A stretch of 14,481 nucleotides of DNA from DASXTS01 sp036505275 (GTDB lineage: Bacteria; Actinomycetota; Actinomycetes; Mycobacteriales; Pseudonocardiaceae), in contig DASXTS010000267.1 in the NCBI GenBank assembly GCA_036505275.1, forward strand, positions 1 to 14,481. Reading direction: 5' to 3'. Below, one piece after another: positions 6,943 to 14,150 of this stretch (position 1 is its first letter; each line of letters begins with the position of its first letter). The notes beneath the pieces were generated by a model. That model worked only from the letters and a program-made list of their open reading frames with translations, was not told the DNA's origin and did not search any database. The position numbers and the translations under genes are program-made.

Positions 6943-9027
6943 GTGGCTGCGGCGGACGATTCCGGCATGCGGCCCAGGCAACGCGCTCTCACGGCGATCG
7001 GCGTTGCGGGATTGCTGGCCAGGGTGGCCTACGTCATACGCGCGGCCGATGGCACCGCTGTCCTCAGCGACCTGTACTGGACCGCCTTCGGGGTGCTGCC
7101 GATGTTCGCCGTCGCCGTGTGGTTGGTGCGCCGCCGCCCGGGTCACCCGCAAGCACACCGGCTGCTGCTGTTGGCAGTTGCTATGGCGGTCGGGGTGGGG
7201 GTCGAGGGGCCGCTACGGCAGATGATCACAGCCATCGATCCGGGTCGCTGGCTGGCGCCGCTGAACCTCGTCGGCCAGTACTGCAATCTGACCGCCATGG
7301 TGGCTGGGGGCGTGCTGGTCGCCACGTATCCGGACGGACTGGTGGAACGGCGATGGCAGCGCTGGCTGGTGCGTGGGCTGTGGGCCAACCTGGCCCTGCC
7401 GCCGCTGCTGTTGTTGACCAACCCGACGCTGGTGTTCGACGCGTGGCTGTACGACGGGCCGGGCCGGGTGCCCAGCCCGCTCGCGGTGTCCTGGCTGGCG
7501 CCGCTCGGACCGCCGTTGGCCGAGCTGTACGCCGGCGCCTATGGGATCGTGCTTGCGCTGCCGGTCCTGCTGGCCCGCTACCTGCTCGCCGGCCAGGAGC
7601 AGCGCCGGCGGATGCGGTTGCTGGTGTACTTCATGGCCACCGCCATGCTGATCATCATGACCGGCAACGCATTGCGATGGCTCGGCGTGCCGGACGACGC
7701 GCCAGCACTCTTGTTGATCGGCACGCTGTACTGGCCGATGGTGTTGGGGCTGCCCGCGATCATCGTGTTCGGGGTGCTGCGATACCGGCTGTTCGACGTC
7801 GACGTCGCTTTCCGCCGGTCGGTGGTCTACGGCGCCCTGACGCTGGGCATCGCGGTGGCCTACGTCGCGGTGGCGGCGGCGCCCGGTCTGGCGTTCGGCA
7901 GCCGGATCCCGGTGGAGCTCGCGGTGCTGCTGACCGTGGTCGCCGCGGTGGCGTTCCAGCCGCTCCGCCGGCGGCTGGAGGCGGTGGCCGACCGCTTGGT
8001 CTTCGGCGCGAAGGTCAACAGGTACCAGCTGCTCACGGCCTTCGGCGCCGGCCTCGAGCAGACCGTCGACCTCCCTGAACTGCTGCCGCGGCTGGCCGAC
8101 ACCGTCCGTCGTGGCCTGGCCGCGCCGTGGGTCCGGGTGTCGCTGCCCGTCTCGATGCCCGGGGCGGAGGCGGCCGCGGGTGAGCCGCAGGGCGCCGCGG
8201 CGCTGAGCGTGCCGCTGGAACGCGACGGCCAGGCCGTTGGGCGGATCGAATGCGGATCCAAGGACGGCGGCTACGACCAAGCCGACCGGGAACTGCTCAC
8301 CACCCTGGCCGCACAGGCCACCACCGCGATCGCCAACCTCCGGCTGACGGCGCAACTGGCCGAACGCCTCGACGAGCTGGCGGCGTCCAGGGCGCGGATC
8401 GTGGCCGCCCAGGACACCGAGCGGCGGCGCATCGAGCGCGACATCCACGACGGGGTGCAGCAGCACGTGGTCGCGCTGATCACCAAGATCCGGCTGGCTC
8501 GCAACGCGCTGCAGCGCAGCGAGCGTCCGGCCGATACGGTGCTGGCCGAGGTGCAGGCCGATGCCACCGAACTGCTGGCCGATCTACGCGAGCTCGCGCA
8601 CGGCATCCACCCGCCGGTGCTCTCCGATCGTGGGCTGGTCGAGGCCATCGAAACCCGTGCCGATCGGCTGCCGATCGCGGTCGAGGTGCTCGCCGCGCCC
8701 GCACTGCGCGAGCGGCGGTTCGGCGAGGAGGTCGAGGGGGCGGCGTACTTCGTCGTCTGTGAGGCGCTGACCAACGTGGTCAAGCACGCGGCCGCGAGCA
8801 CCGCCGTCGTCGAGCTGGCCGCGACCAACGGACACCTGTCCATCCTGGTGCGCGACGACGGCACCGGAGCCGGCGCGGCCGCCGGCTCTATCTACGCGAA
8901 CGGGCACGGCCTGACCAACCTCCGCGACCGGGTAGAGGCCCTCGGCGGGTCCTTGCGAATCGACGGCAACCCCGGCACCGGCACCCAGCTGACGGCTGAA
9001 CTTCCGGTCGGAGCCAGCCGTGGCTGA
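6943..9027 (+). CDS. Membrane sensor histidine kinase (GAF + HisKA_3 + HATPase_c)
   Basis: 694 residues from GTG 6943; ATG 6967 is an alternative start, neither having a decisive ribosome site. Residues 1 to about 340 hold some eight membrane helices, ending with the family hallmark RYRLFDVDVAFRRSVVYGAL. A GAF-like region covers about 355-470. The HisKA_3 dimerisation helix contains ERRRIERDIHDGVQQH with H502 as phosphoacceptor. The ATPase domain shows the N-box (EALTNVVKHA, N611), a G1 box (DDGTG, 638-642) and GHGLTNLRDRV (654 onward). It should autophosphorylate and pass phosphate to the response regulator, whose gene overlaps it by 8 bases. What it senses is not evident; the membrane domain resembles those of other actinobacterial kinases rather than a known metal-sensor loop. 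Its divergent placement makes the ABC/DUF6220/oxidase operon the likely target. Confidence 0.93.
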   Translation: MAAADDSGMRPRQRALTAIGVAGLLARVAYVIRAADGTAVLSDLYWTAFGVLPMFAVAVWLVRRRPGHPQAHRLLLLAVAMAVGVGVEGPLRQMITAIDPGRWLAPLNLVGQYCNLTAMVAGGVLVATYPDGLVERRWQRWLVRGLWANLALPPLLLLTNPTLVFDAWLYDGPGRVPSPLAVSWLAPLGPPLAELYAGAYGIVLALPVLLARYLLAGQEQRRRMRLLVYFMATAMLIIMTGNALRWLGVPDDAPALLLIGTLYWPMVLGLPAIIVFGVLRYRLFDVDVAFRRSVVYGALTLGIAVAYVAVAAAPGLAFGSRIPVELAVLLTVVAAVAFQPLRRRLEAVADRLVFGAKVNRYQLLTAFGAGLEQTVDLPELLPRLADTVRRGLAAPWVRVSLPVSMPGAEAAAGEPQGAAALSVPLERDGQAVGRIECGSKDGGYDQADRELLTTLAAQATTAIANLRLTAQLAERLDELAASRARIVAAQDTERRRIERDIHDGVQQHVVALITKIRLARNALQRSERPADTVLAEVQADATELLADLRELAHGIHPPVLSDRGLVEAIETRADRLPIAVEVLAAPALRERRFGEEVEGAAYFVVCEALTNVVKHAAASTAVVELAATNGHLSILVRDDGTGAGAAAGSIYANGHGLTNLRDRVEALGGSLRIDGNPGTGTQLTAELPVGASRG

Positions 9028-9709
9028 ACGGCTGCGCGTGGTGATCGCCGAGGACAACTACCTGGTGCGCGAGGGCACCCGCCGGCTGCTGGAGGAGTCC
9101 GGCGAGGTCGAGGTGATCGCGGCGGTGTCCGATGCGGTCGAGCTGCGCGACGCGGTGCGCCGGCTGGCGCCCGCCGCGGTGCTCACCGACATCCGGATGC
9201 CGCCCGGCCACCACATGGAGGGCATCGAGGCCGCCCATGCCATCCGCGCCGAGCACCCGGACATCGGCATCGCCGTGCTCTCCCAGCACACCGACGCCAG
9301 CTACGCCTTCGCCCTGCTCCGCGACGGCACCGCCGGGCTCGGCTACCTGCTCAAGGACCGCCTCGGCGACGTCGACGAGCTGGTCCGCGCCCTGCGCGAG
9401 GTGGCGGCCGGCGGCTCCGTGATCGACCCGCTGGTCGTTGACGCGCTGGTCGCCCGCCAGACCCGCAGCGCGCGCTCTGCGCTGTCCGCGCTGTCCCCCC
9501 GCGAGCTCGACGTGCTGCGTGAGATGGCGCGTGGCCGGACCAACGCCGGCATCGAGAATGCGCTGCACCTGTCATCGTCGACCGTGGAGAAACACGTCAA
9601 CGCGATCTTCAGCAAGCTCGGGCTGGCCGACGAGCCGGTGCACCGCCGGGTCGCCGCCGTACTCACGTACCTGCGGGACCGGTCCTCCGGCGGCCCGGGC
9701 ACCGGATAG
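9020..9709 (+). CDS. NarL/LuxR-family response regulator
   Basis: 229 residues from GTG 9020, overlapping the kinase stop. The receiver domain has the acidic pair E11/D12, phospho-acceptor D57 (LTDIRMPP), switch S88 and K112 (YLLKDR), so all phosphorylation residues are present. The C-terminal LuxR-type helix-turn-helix spans about 155-205 (LSPRELDVLREMARGRTNAG, then STVEKHVNAIFSKLGL). It is the cognate partner of the overlapping kinase and, when phosphorylated, should bind dyad sites as a dimer; the divergent promoter region at 6803-6942 is the obvious candidate. No downstream gene belongs to the unit, since debris follows 10 bases after its stop. Confidence 0.95.
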   Translation: MAERLRVVIAEDNYLVREGTRRLLEESGEVEVIAAVSDAVELRDAVRRLAPAAVLTDIRMPPGHHMEGIEAAHAIRAEHPDIGIAVLSQHTDASYAFALLRDGTAGLGYLLKDRLGDVDELVRALREVAAGGSVIDPLVVDALVARQTRSARSALSALSPRELDVLREMARGRTNAGIENALHLSSSTVEKHVNAIFSKLGLADEPVHRRVAAVLTYLRDRSSGGPGTG

Positions 9710-9719
9710 CCTGCTGGCT

Positions 9720-9951
9720 GTGACCGGCCCCACGTTGTTCGGCCGTTCGGCCGAGCTTGCCCGGCTGCGAGGTTGGCTTGCCGAAGCGGTCGGGGGCGCG
9801 CCGCGGGTGGTCGTGTGCTCGGGCGAGGCGGGGATCGGCAAGACGCGGTTGCTGCAGGCGCTGTCGGATGAGGCGGAATCCGGTGGGGCGCAGGTGCTCT
9901 GGGCGCGGTCGCTGGAGCCGGTGGGCGCGCCGCCGTACTGGCTGGCACGTC
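9720..9951 (+). pseudogene. 5' remnant of an AAA/LuxR-type transcriptional regulator
   Basis: From GTG 9720 the frame reads VTGPTLFGRSAELARLRGWL, then a P-loop SGEAGIGKTRLLQAL and GAQVLWARSLEPVGAPPYWL. This is the typical N-terminus of large (about 900-1000 residue) LuxR/AAA regulators, which continue with WRQVLR-type sequence after APPYW. Here resemblance stops at about 9948, and the next gene's ATG begins at 9952. The frame stays open further but reads as low-complexity sequence in a frame opposed to the neighbouring gene. Only about 77 of 900 or more residues remain, without the sensor or DNA-binding parts, so it cannot act as a regulator. It follows the response regulator by 10 bases. Confidence 0.75.
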
Positions 9952-10252
9952 ATGACCTACATCTTGATCACTCGCACGCCCGGGATGGGCCTGAAGGAAT
10001 ACCAGGCGGTTGCCGACGAGCTCGGCCCAGAGCCACTCGCCGGCAACCTCGTTCAGCTCGCGGGAGAAACCACCGACGGCGCGCTGCTCACGGTGGACGT
10101 CTGGGAATCCAGCGTCGCAGCGGACCGATTCGCTGCCGAGCGGCTGTTTCCGGCGTTCGGCCGCACTGGCGTTGGACCGGGGTCCCGACACCTCGGCGTG
10201 GGCGATCGAGGGTATCGAGGTCGAGGTGCCGAAGCCGCCGGCGCTCGGCTGA
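9952..10252 (+). pseudogene. Dimeric alpha/beta-barrel-like small protein, one-base frameshift
   Basis: ATG 9952 opens MTYILITRTPGMGLKEYQAV, then GNLVQLAGETTDGALLTVDV, WESSVAADRFAAERLFPAF. This resembles roughly 100-residue actinobacterial proteins of the dimeric alpha/beta-barrel (ABM-like) type, function unknown. After about residue 75 the starting frame turns into Arg/Gly-rich sequence, while the +1 frame gives DTSAWAIEGIEVEVPKPPAL, the expected closing strand, and stops at TGA 10250-10252. The span is 301 bases, exactly one more than 99 codons plus stop, fitting a single inserted base, plausibly at the GGGG near 10178-10181. A strong hairpin follows 5 bases after that stop. There is no ribosome site because the regulator remnant abuts the ATG. 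Read without a shift, it would be a 133-residue protein to 10353 with an implausible tail. Confidence 0.62.
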
Positions 10253-10257
10253 GACAA

Positions 10258-10294
10258 CGCGCCGGCCGCGCGATCTCACCGCGTGGCCGGCGCG
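10258..10294 (+). terminator. Strong GC hairpin, likely terminator
   Basis: CGCGCCGGCC at 10258-10267 is perfectly complementary to GGCCGGCGCG at 10285-10294: a 10-bp all-GC stem with a 17-base loop. It begins 5 bases after the stop of the repaired barrel-protein frame at 10252, the position expected for its terminator. No T-run follows. The rest of the gap to 10428 shows nothing I can name apart from the ribosome site of the next gene. Confidence 0.55.
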
Positions 10295-10428
10295 CCTCGC
10301 CACCGCCCGCCCCTCAACGGGAAAACGTCCCCGGCGCACGTCGCCACTCGTAATGGCCGTTCGTGCCTCAGCCAAGCGATACCGGCGTTCCTCTACCGCG
10401 TCCGCTTATATCCCTGGTGGAGGCCGCC

Positions 10429-10818
10429 ATGACCGTCCCGTCCCCGCTCGACGTCACATCCGTCCGCCCATTCCTCGCCCGCTTCGGCTACCTGGCCAAC
10501 CCCGCGCCGTCCGCGCCGGAGTTGGCCGAATTGCTGCGGCGTTTCCAGACCTTCTACCGCCTGCCCGTGACAGGCGCCGCCGACGAGCAGACGCTGCACG
10601 CGATGGCGCGCCAGCGATGCGCCATGCCAGACCCCGGCGGCGACGTCGCCTTCGCCACCCAATGCGGCTGGGACCGCACCACCCTCGCCTACTCCTTCGA
10701 CACCGGCACCGCCGACCTGAGCGGCCGGTCCGAGCGTGACGCCGTCCGGCGCGCCATCGCCACCTGGACCAGCGTCACCCCGGTCGCCTTCCGCGAGGTG
10801 GCCCTGTCGAACAGCTGA
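10429..10818 (+). pseudogene. Truncated peptidoglycan-binding/matrixin metalloprotease
   Basis: ATG 10429 has GGAGG at 10419-10423, so this can be translated to 129 residues. Residues 8-60 are a PG_binding_1 domain (FLARFGYL, LLRRFQTFYRLPVTGAADEQ). RCAMPD at 63-68 (C64) resembles the cysteine-switch of matrix metalloprotease prodomains. Residues 86-124 (TLAYSFDTGTADL, RRAIATWTSVTPVAFREV) are the first strand and helix of a matrixin catalytic domain. It then ends VALSNS and a stop, before the zinc-binding HExxHxxGxxH segment, so no protease activity is possible. There is no signal peptide, which some actinobacterial members also lack. Resemblance breaks at about 10803, where sequence from an RTX protein in another frame begins. 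Expected intact length would be at least 250 residues. Confidence 0.75.
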
Positions 10819-10928
10819 TCGGCGACAGCTCCGTACCTGACGGGACAACCAACACCTTCGCCGGTCACGACACGATCATCGGGAACGGCGGGAACGACAG
10901 GCTGTTCGGCGACAACGCAGGCGGGCTG
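10806..10928 (+). pseudogene. RTX (hemolysin-type calcium-binding) repeat remnant
   Basis: In the frame one base behind that of the matrixin fragment, the sequence reads VEQLIGDSSVPDG, then GHDTIIGNGGNDRLFGDNAGG. The GGNDRLFGD unit is a canonical RTX nonapeptide (GGxGxDxLx type) preceded by a degenerate one (LIGDSS, HDTIIGNG). There is no start codon and the frame has no stop before it runs into the binding-protein gene. It overlaps the last codons of the truncated matrixin gene. It is probably a leftover of a secreted calcium-binding protein; edges are approximate. Confidence 0.62.
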
Positions 10929-10957
10929 TTGACACCACCCAGTCAACGGTCGACCCT
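10929..10957 (+). promoter_or_regulatory. Candidate promoter/operator of the LIV importer operon
   Basis: A perfect -35 hexamer TTGACA at 10929-10934 is followed, after 17 bases, by GACCCT (10952-10957), a weak -10. TTGAC also pairs with GTCAA at 10942-10946 (8-base spacer), and the palindrome GGTCGACC lies at 10948-10955, so a regulator could bind over the promoter. The binding-protein ATG is 49 bases further on with its own GAGGAG site. Confidence 0.4.
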
Positions 10958-11006
10958 GTGCCGACAATTCGATCCCATCGCGAGCACATTCGACGAGGAG
11001 CGGGCC

Positions 11007-12236
11007 ATGATCACGGACCAGACCCTCACCAGGCGCAGGCTCCTCCGGCTGTTTGGCGCCGCGGCGACGCTACCCGTCGTCTCCGCGTGTGGCAGCAGCG
11101 TGGGCGGTGGTTCCGGCGGCGGGGGCGGGGGCGCCGGCGGCGGTGGCACGGTCAAGGTCGGACTGGTGATCCCGCAGTCAGGCGTCTACGCCGCGCTCGG
11201 TACGGATATGCAACGCGCCTGGGACCTATGGCTGGAGCAGCACGGCGGCAAGCTCGGTGACCGCACCGTGCGGACCGTGGTGGCCGACGAGGGTGAGACG
11301 CCCCAAACCGGGGTGCCCGCCGTGCAGAAGGTGCTGCAGTCCGACCAGGTCGACGTCGTGGTCGGGATCGTCAACTCGGCGACCGCGCTGGGGGTGCGGG
11401 ACGTGCTCGCCGAGGCGAAGAAGCTGTTGGTGGTGAGCAACGCGGGCGCCGCCGACGTGACCGGCAAGTCACGCACCCCGTACATCTGGCGCAGCTCCTT
11501 CGTCAACGGCCAGATCTCCGCCGCGATGGGGACCCACCTTGCGCAGTCCGGGTTCAGGGAGGGCGTCTACGCGATCGCGCCGGACTACGCCGCCGGCACC
11601 GAGGTCATCGCCGCGTTCTCCAAGGCTTTCGAGGCCGGCGGCGGGAAGGTCGTCGGGCAGGCAAAGCCGCCATTCGGCAAGACATCTGACTACCAGCCGT
11701 TCCTGACCGGCATCCGGGCTTCCGGGGCGAAGGCGACGTTCTGCTTCTTCTCCGGGTCGGAGGCCATCGCCTTCGTCCGGCAGTACGCACAGTTCGGGCT
11801 GGCGGGGACGATCCCGCTGTACGGGTCGGGGTTCCTCACCGAGGGCAGCGTGCTACCGCAGCAGGGCGACGCCGCGCTCAACGTGCAGACCACGCTGCAC
11901 TACAGCGATCAGCTGGACAACCCGAACAACAAGAAGTTCGTCGAGGCATACCGCGCCAAGTACGGCGCTTCGCCGAGCTGCTTCTCGGTGCAGACATACG
12001 ACGCGGGCAACGTCCTCGACCGGGCGCTGCGCACCGCGAAATCCGTTGACGGCGACGCCTTGGCGGCCGCGCTCGGCGGTGTCGGCACCATCGACGACAG
12101 CCCGCGCGGGCCGTGGTCGTTCGACGGGCAGAGCCCGCGGCAGACCCTGTACCTGCGGAAGGTGGAGCGCCGCGGCGACACCCTGGTCAACGCCATCGTC
12201 AAGGACCTGGGTCCGCAGCAGAGCCAACCCGCATAG
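11007..12236 (+). CDS. LIV-type ABC importer substrate-binding lipoprotein
   Basis: ATG 11007 is preceded by GAGGAG at 10995-11000; a TTG 26 codons upstream is in frame but lies in the promoter and lacks such a site. The 409-residue product begins with a twin-arginine-like signal (TRRRLLRLFG, 8-17) and lipobox VSAC with C28 as lipidated residue, then a Gly-rich linker (33-47). The mature protein is a type I periplasmic-binding fold (Peripla_BP_6): VKVGLVIPQSGVYAALG, DVVVGIVNSATALGV, YIWRSSFVNGQ, and FSVQTYDAGNVLDRAL near the end. It should sit on the outer face of the membrane and deliver ligand to the two permeases encoded next, 11 bases downstream. Family members bind branched-chain amino acids, amides/urea or aromatic acids; the sequence alone does not tell which. 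Confidence 0.93.
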   Translation: MITDQTLTRRRLLRLFGAAATLPVVSACGSSVGGGSGGGGGGAGGGGTVKVGLVIPQSGVYAALGTDMQRAWDLWLEQHGGKLGDRTVRTVVADEGETPQTGVPAVQKVLQSDQVDVVVGIVNSATALGVRDVLAEAKKLLVVSNAGAADVTGKSRTPYIWRSSFVNGQISAAMGTHLAQSGFREGVYAIAPDYAAGTEVIAAFSKAFEAGGGKVVGQAKPPFGKTSDYQPFLTGIRASGAKATFCFFSGSEAIAFVRQYAQFGLAGTIPLYGSGFLTEGSVLPQQGDAALNVQTTLHYSDQLDNPNNKKFVEAYRAKYGASPSCFSVQTYDAGNVLDRALRTAKSVDGDALAAALGGVGTIDDSPRGPWSFDGQSPRQTLYLRKVERRGDTLVNAIVKDLGPQQSQPA

Positions 12237-12247
12237 GACAGGGCCCG

Positions 12248-13096
12248 ATGCTGGTCAGCGTCCTCAACGGCTTCGCCATCGGGTTCCTGCTGTTCGTACT
12301 GGCGGTCGGGCTCTCGCTGGTGTTCGGCATGATGGACGTGCTCAACCTGGCGCACGGCGCGCTGTTCCTCGGCGGTGCCTACGTCGGCGCCGCGCTGGCC
12401 GGCAGCTGGGGCGGATTCCTCGCCGCGTTGGGTATCGCGGCCGCCGCCGGCCTTGCCGCGGGAGTGGTGCTGTCACTGCTGACCGAGCCGCTGCGGCGGC
12501 GGTCGCACCTGGATCAGGCGTTGCTGACCCTGGGTATCGCGTTGGTGGTCGGCGAGCTGCTGCTGATCGTGTTCGGCGACGACCCGCTCTCGGTCGCCGC
12601 GCCACCCGGTTTGGACGGCTCGGTCGTCGCGCTCGGCGTGCCCTACCCGACGTATCGGCTCGCCCTGATCGCGGTGGGCGCGCTGCTGGCACTGGTCGTG
12701 TACGCGGTCGTGGATCGCACCACGGTGGGCGCGCTGGTCAGGGCCACGGTCGCCGACCGCGACATGGTGGCCGCCATTGGCGTGGACAACCGGGTGGTGA
12801 AGGTGGCCGTGTTCGCCGTCGGGTCGCTGCTGGCCACGACGGCCGGCGTCCTGGGCGGGCCGATCTACGGCGCCCGCCCAGGCCTGGACGCGACGGTGCT
12901 CATCCTCGCGCTCGTCGTGGTGGTGATCGGGGGCCTCGGATCGGTTCGCGGCGCGCTGGTCGGCTCGCTGCTCATCGGGCAGGTCGAGTCGGTCGGCCGG
13001 GCGTTGCTGCCCGACCTGGCCTCGTTCGTGCTGTTCGGAGCGCTGGCGCTGGTGCTGGTGGTGCGCCCGCAGGGACTGTTCGGGGCGCGCGCATGA
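12248..13096 (+). CDS. LIV-type ABC importer permease, LivH-like
   Basis: ATG 12248 is preceded by AGGACAGGG, 11 bases after the binding-protein stop. The 282-residue protein has about eight membrane helices. Family markers are FGMMDVLNLAHGALFLGGAY near the N-terminus, LDQALLTLGIALVVGELL in the middle, and the coupling region GGLGSVRGALVGSLLIG near 240-256 that contacts the ATPase. It ends VVRPQGLFGARA, the usual LivH terminus (RPxGLFG). It pairs with the LivM-like subunit to form the channel. Next in the transcript is a 10-codon mini-frame and then the LivM-like gene. Confidence 0.95.
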   Translation: MLVSVLNGFAIGFLLFVLAVGLSLVFGMMDVLNLAHGALFLGGAYVGAALAGSWGGFLAALGIAAAAGLAAGVVLSLLTEPLRRRSHLDQALLTLGIALVVGELLLIVFGDDPLSVAAPPGLDGSVVALGVPYPTYRLALIAVGALLALVVYAVVDRTTVGALVRATVADRDMVAAIGVDNRVVKVAVFAVGSLLATTAGVLGGPIYGARPGLDATVLILALVVVVIGGLGSVRGALVGSLLIGQVESVGRALLPDLASFVLFGALALVLVVRPQGLFGARA

Positions 13097-13125
13097 CACG
13101 GCAGCGACAACTGCAGCGACAATGA
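13093..13125 (+). other. 10-codon mini-frame bridging the two permease genes by ATGA overlaps
   Basis: ATG at 13093 overlaps the LivH-like stop (ATGA) and opens MTRQRQLQRQ, whose TGA at 13123-13125 overlaps the LivM-like ATG at 13122 (again ATGA). The stretch contains the direct repeat GCAGCGACAA at 13101-13110 and 13113-13122. A reinitiating ribosome could pass through it to the next gene. No separate peptide function is proposed. Confidence 0.35.
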
Positions 13126-14150
13126 CCGCGGTGGACAGCGCGGCCACGGTCGACGGCACGGCGCCCGTCCCGGCGCGGCGCGTGCGCCGGTTCGGGCCGC
13201 TGGTCGCCGCGCCGGCATTGCTGATACTCGCCGCGGTGCCGCTGTTCCTCGCCCCGTTCGCGACGACCACGCTGAGCCGGATCCTGGTGTTTGCGCTGTT
13301 CGCGGTGAGCCTCGACCTGCTCGTCGGAATCACCGGTCTGCCCTCGCTCGGCCACGCCGCCTTTTTCGGCGTCGGCGGGTACGCGGCCGGGCTGGTGTCG
13401 ATCCACGTCACCGCGCAGGTCCCGGTACCGCTGCTGGTCGGCGCGGGTGCGGGCGCGCTAGCGGCGGCGCTCACCGGGTGGATCACGGTGCGGTCTCGTG
13501 GGGTGTTCTTCCTCATGCTCACACTCGCCATCGGCGAGACGATCGAAGAGCTGGCCAACACGTGGGAGTCAGTCACCGGCGGGGCCAACGGGCTGACCGG
13601 CATCCCGTCCGCACGGCTCGCCGGCGCCCCGCTGGTCGTCGCCGGCTACACGTACTGGTATGTGCTGGCCGTGTTCGCGCTCGGGTTCGCGATAATCTGG
13701 CTGGTCGCCCGGTCGCCGTTCGGCGCCGCGCTGCGTGGCATCCGCGACAACGAACCGCGCATGCGCGCGGTTGGCTACCCCACCGCGCTGTACAAGTACG
13801 CCGCGTTCGTGCTCGCCGGTGGGGTGGCCGGGATGGCCGGCGCGGCCCTGGTCGCGCAGCAACGGCTCGTGACGCCCGCCGACCTCGGGTTCGTGACCGC
13901 GGCGTTCGCGCTGCTCGCGGTGGTCATCGGTGGCGCCGGCACGCTGTGGGGCGCGGGCATCGGTGCCGCGTTGGTCATCGTCGTCCGAGACGCGCTCGGG
14001 CCGAGCCTCGGCGGACACGGCACGCTCCTGCTCGGCCTGGTGTTCGTGCTGGTCGTGTACCTACTGCCGCGCGGCGCGGCGGGGTTGCGGTTGCCCCGGA
14101 TGCGCGTGGCTGCCTTCAGGATCTCCGGCCCCCGCGGAGGGCCGCGGTGA
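13122..14150 (+). CDS. LIV-type ABC importer permease, LivM-like
   Basis: 342 residues from ATG 13122; GTG 13131 is a possible alternative and there is no good ribosome site at either, so coupling to the upstream frame is likely. An N-terminal cytoplasmic stretch of about 25 residues is followed by some eight to nine helices. LivM markers: LLVGITGLPSLGHAAFFGVG (residues about 67-86), ARSPFGAALRGIRDNEPRMR (cytoplasmic coupling loop), and GGAGTLWGAGIGAAL near 268. The C-terminus is a basic tail after LLPRGAAGL. It forms the heteromeric channel with the LivH-like subunit. Its stop overlaps the GTG of the ATPase gene (GTGA). Confidence 0.95.
   Translation: MTAVDSAATVDGTAPVPARRVRRFGPLVAAPALLILAAVPLFLAPFATTTLSRILVFALFAVSLDLLVGITGLPSLGHAAFFGVGGYAAGLVSIHVTAQVPVPLLVGAGAGALAAALTGWITVRSRGVFFLMLTLAIGETIEELANTWESVTGGANGLTGIPSARLAGAPLVVAGYTYWYVLAVFALGFAIIWLVARSPFGAALRGIRDNEPRMRAVGYPTALYKYAAFVLAGGVAGMAGAALVAQQRLVTPADLGFVTAAFALLAVVIGGAGTLWGAGIGAALVIVVRDALGPSLGGHGTLLLGLVFVLVVYLLPRGAAGLRLPRMRVAAFRISGPRGGPR

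Noticed and set aside
7213..8466. 417-codon minus-strand open frame inside the kinase gene
   Set aside because: Gln/Arg/His-rich composition and no ribosome site; it is antisense to a well-supported histidine kinase.
10253..10353. Extension of the small barrel protein to a stop at 10353
   Set aside because: The tail is Arg/Pro-rich and runs through the 10-bp hairpin; the alternative frame gives a plausible closing strand and stops before the hairpin.
10406..10411. AT-rich TTATAT as a -10 box for the matrixin fragment
   Set aside because: It is only about 8 bases before the ribosome site and has no convincing -35 at 17 bases, so the start site would fall on the ribosome site.
9438..10739. 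One 433-codon open frame spanning the regulator end and the debris
   Set aside because: Only 9720-9951 of it resembles a known family; the rest is a shadow of neighbouring genes in other frames.
12473..13603. 376-codon minus-strand open frame across the two permease genes
   Set aside because: Low-complexity antisense translation over two clear LIV permeases.
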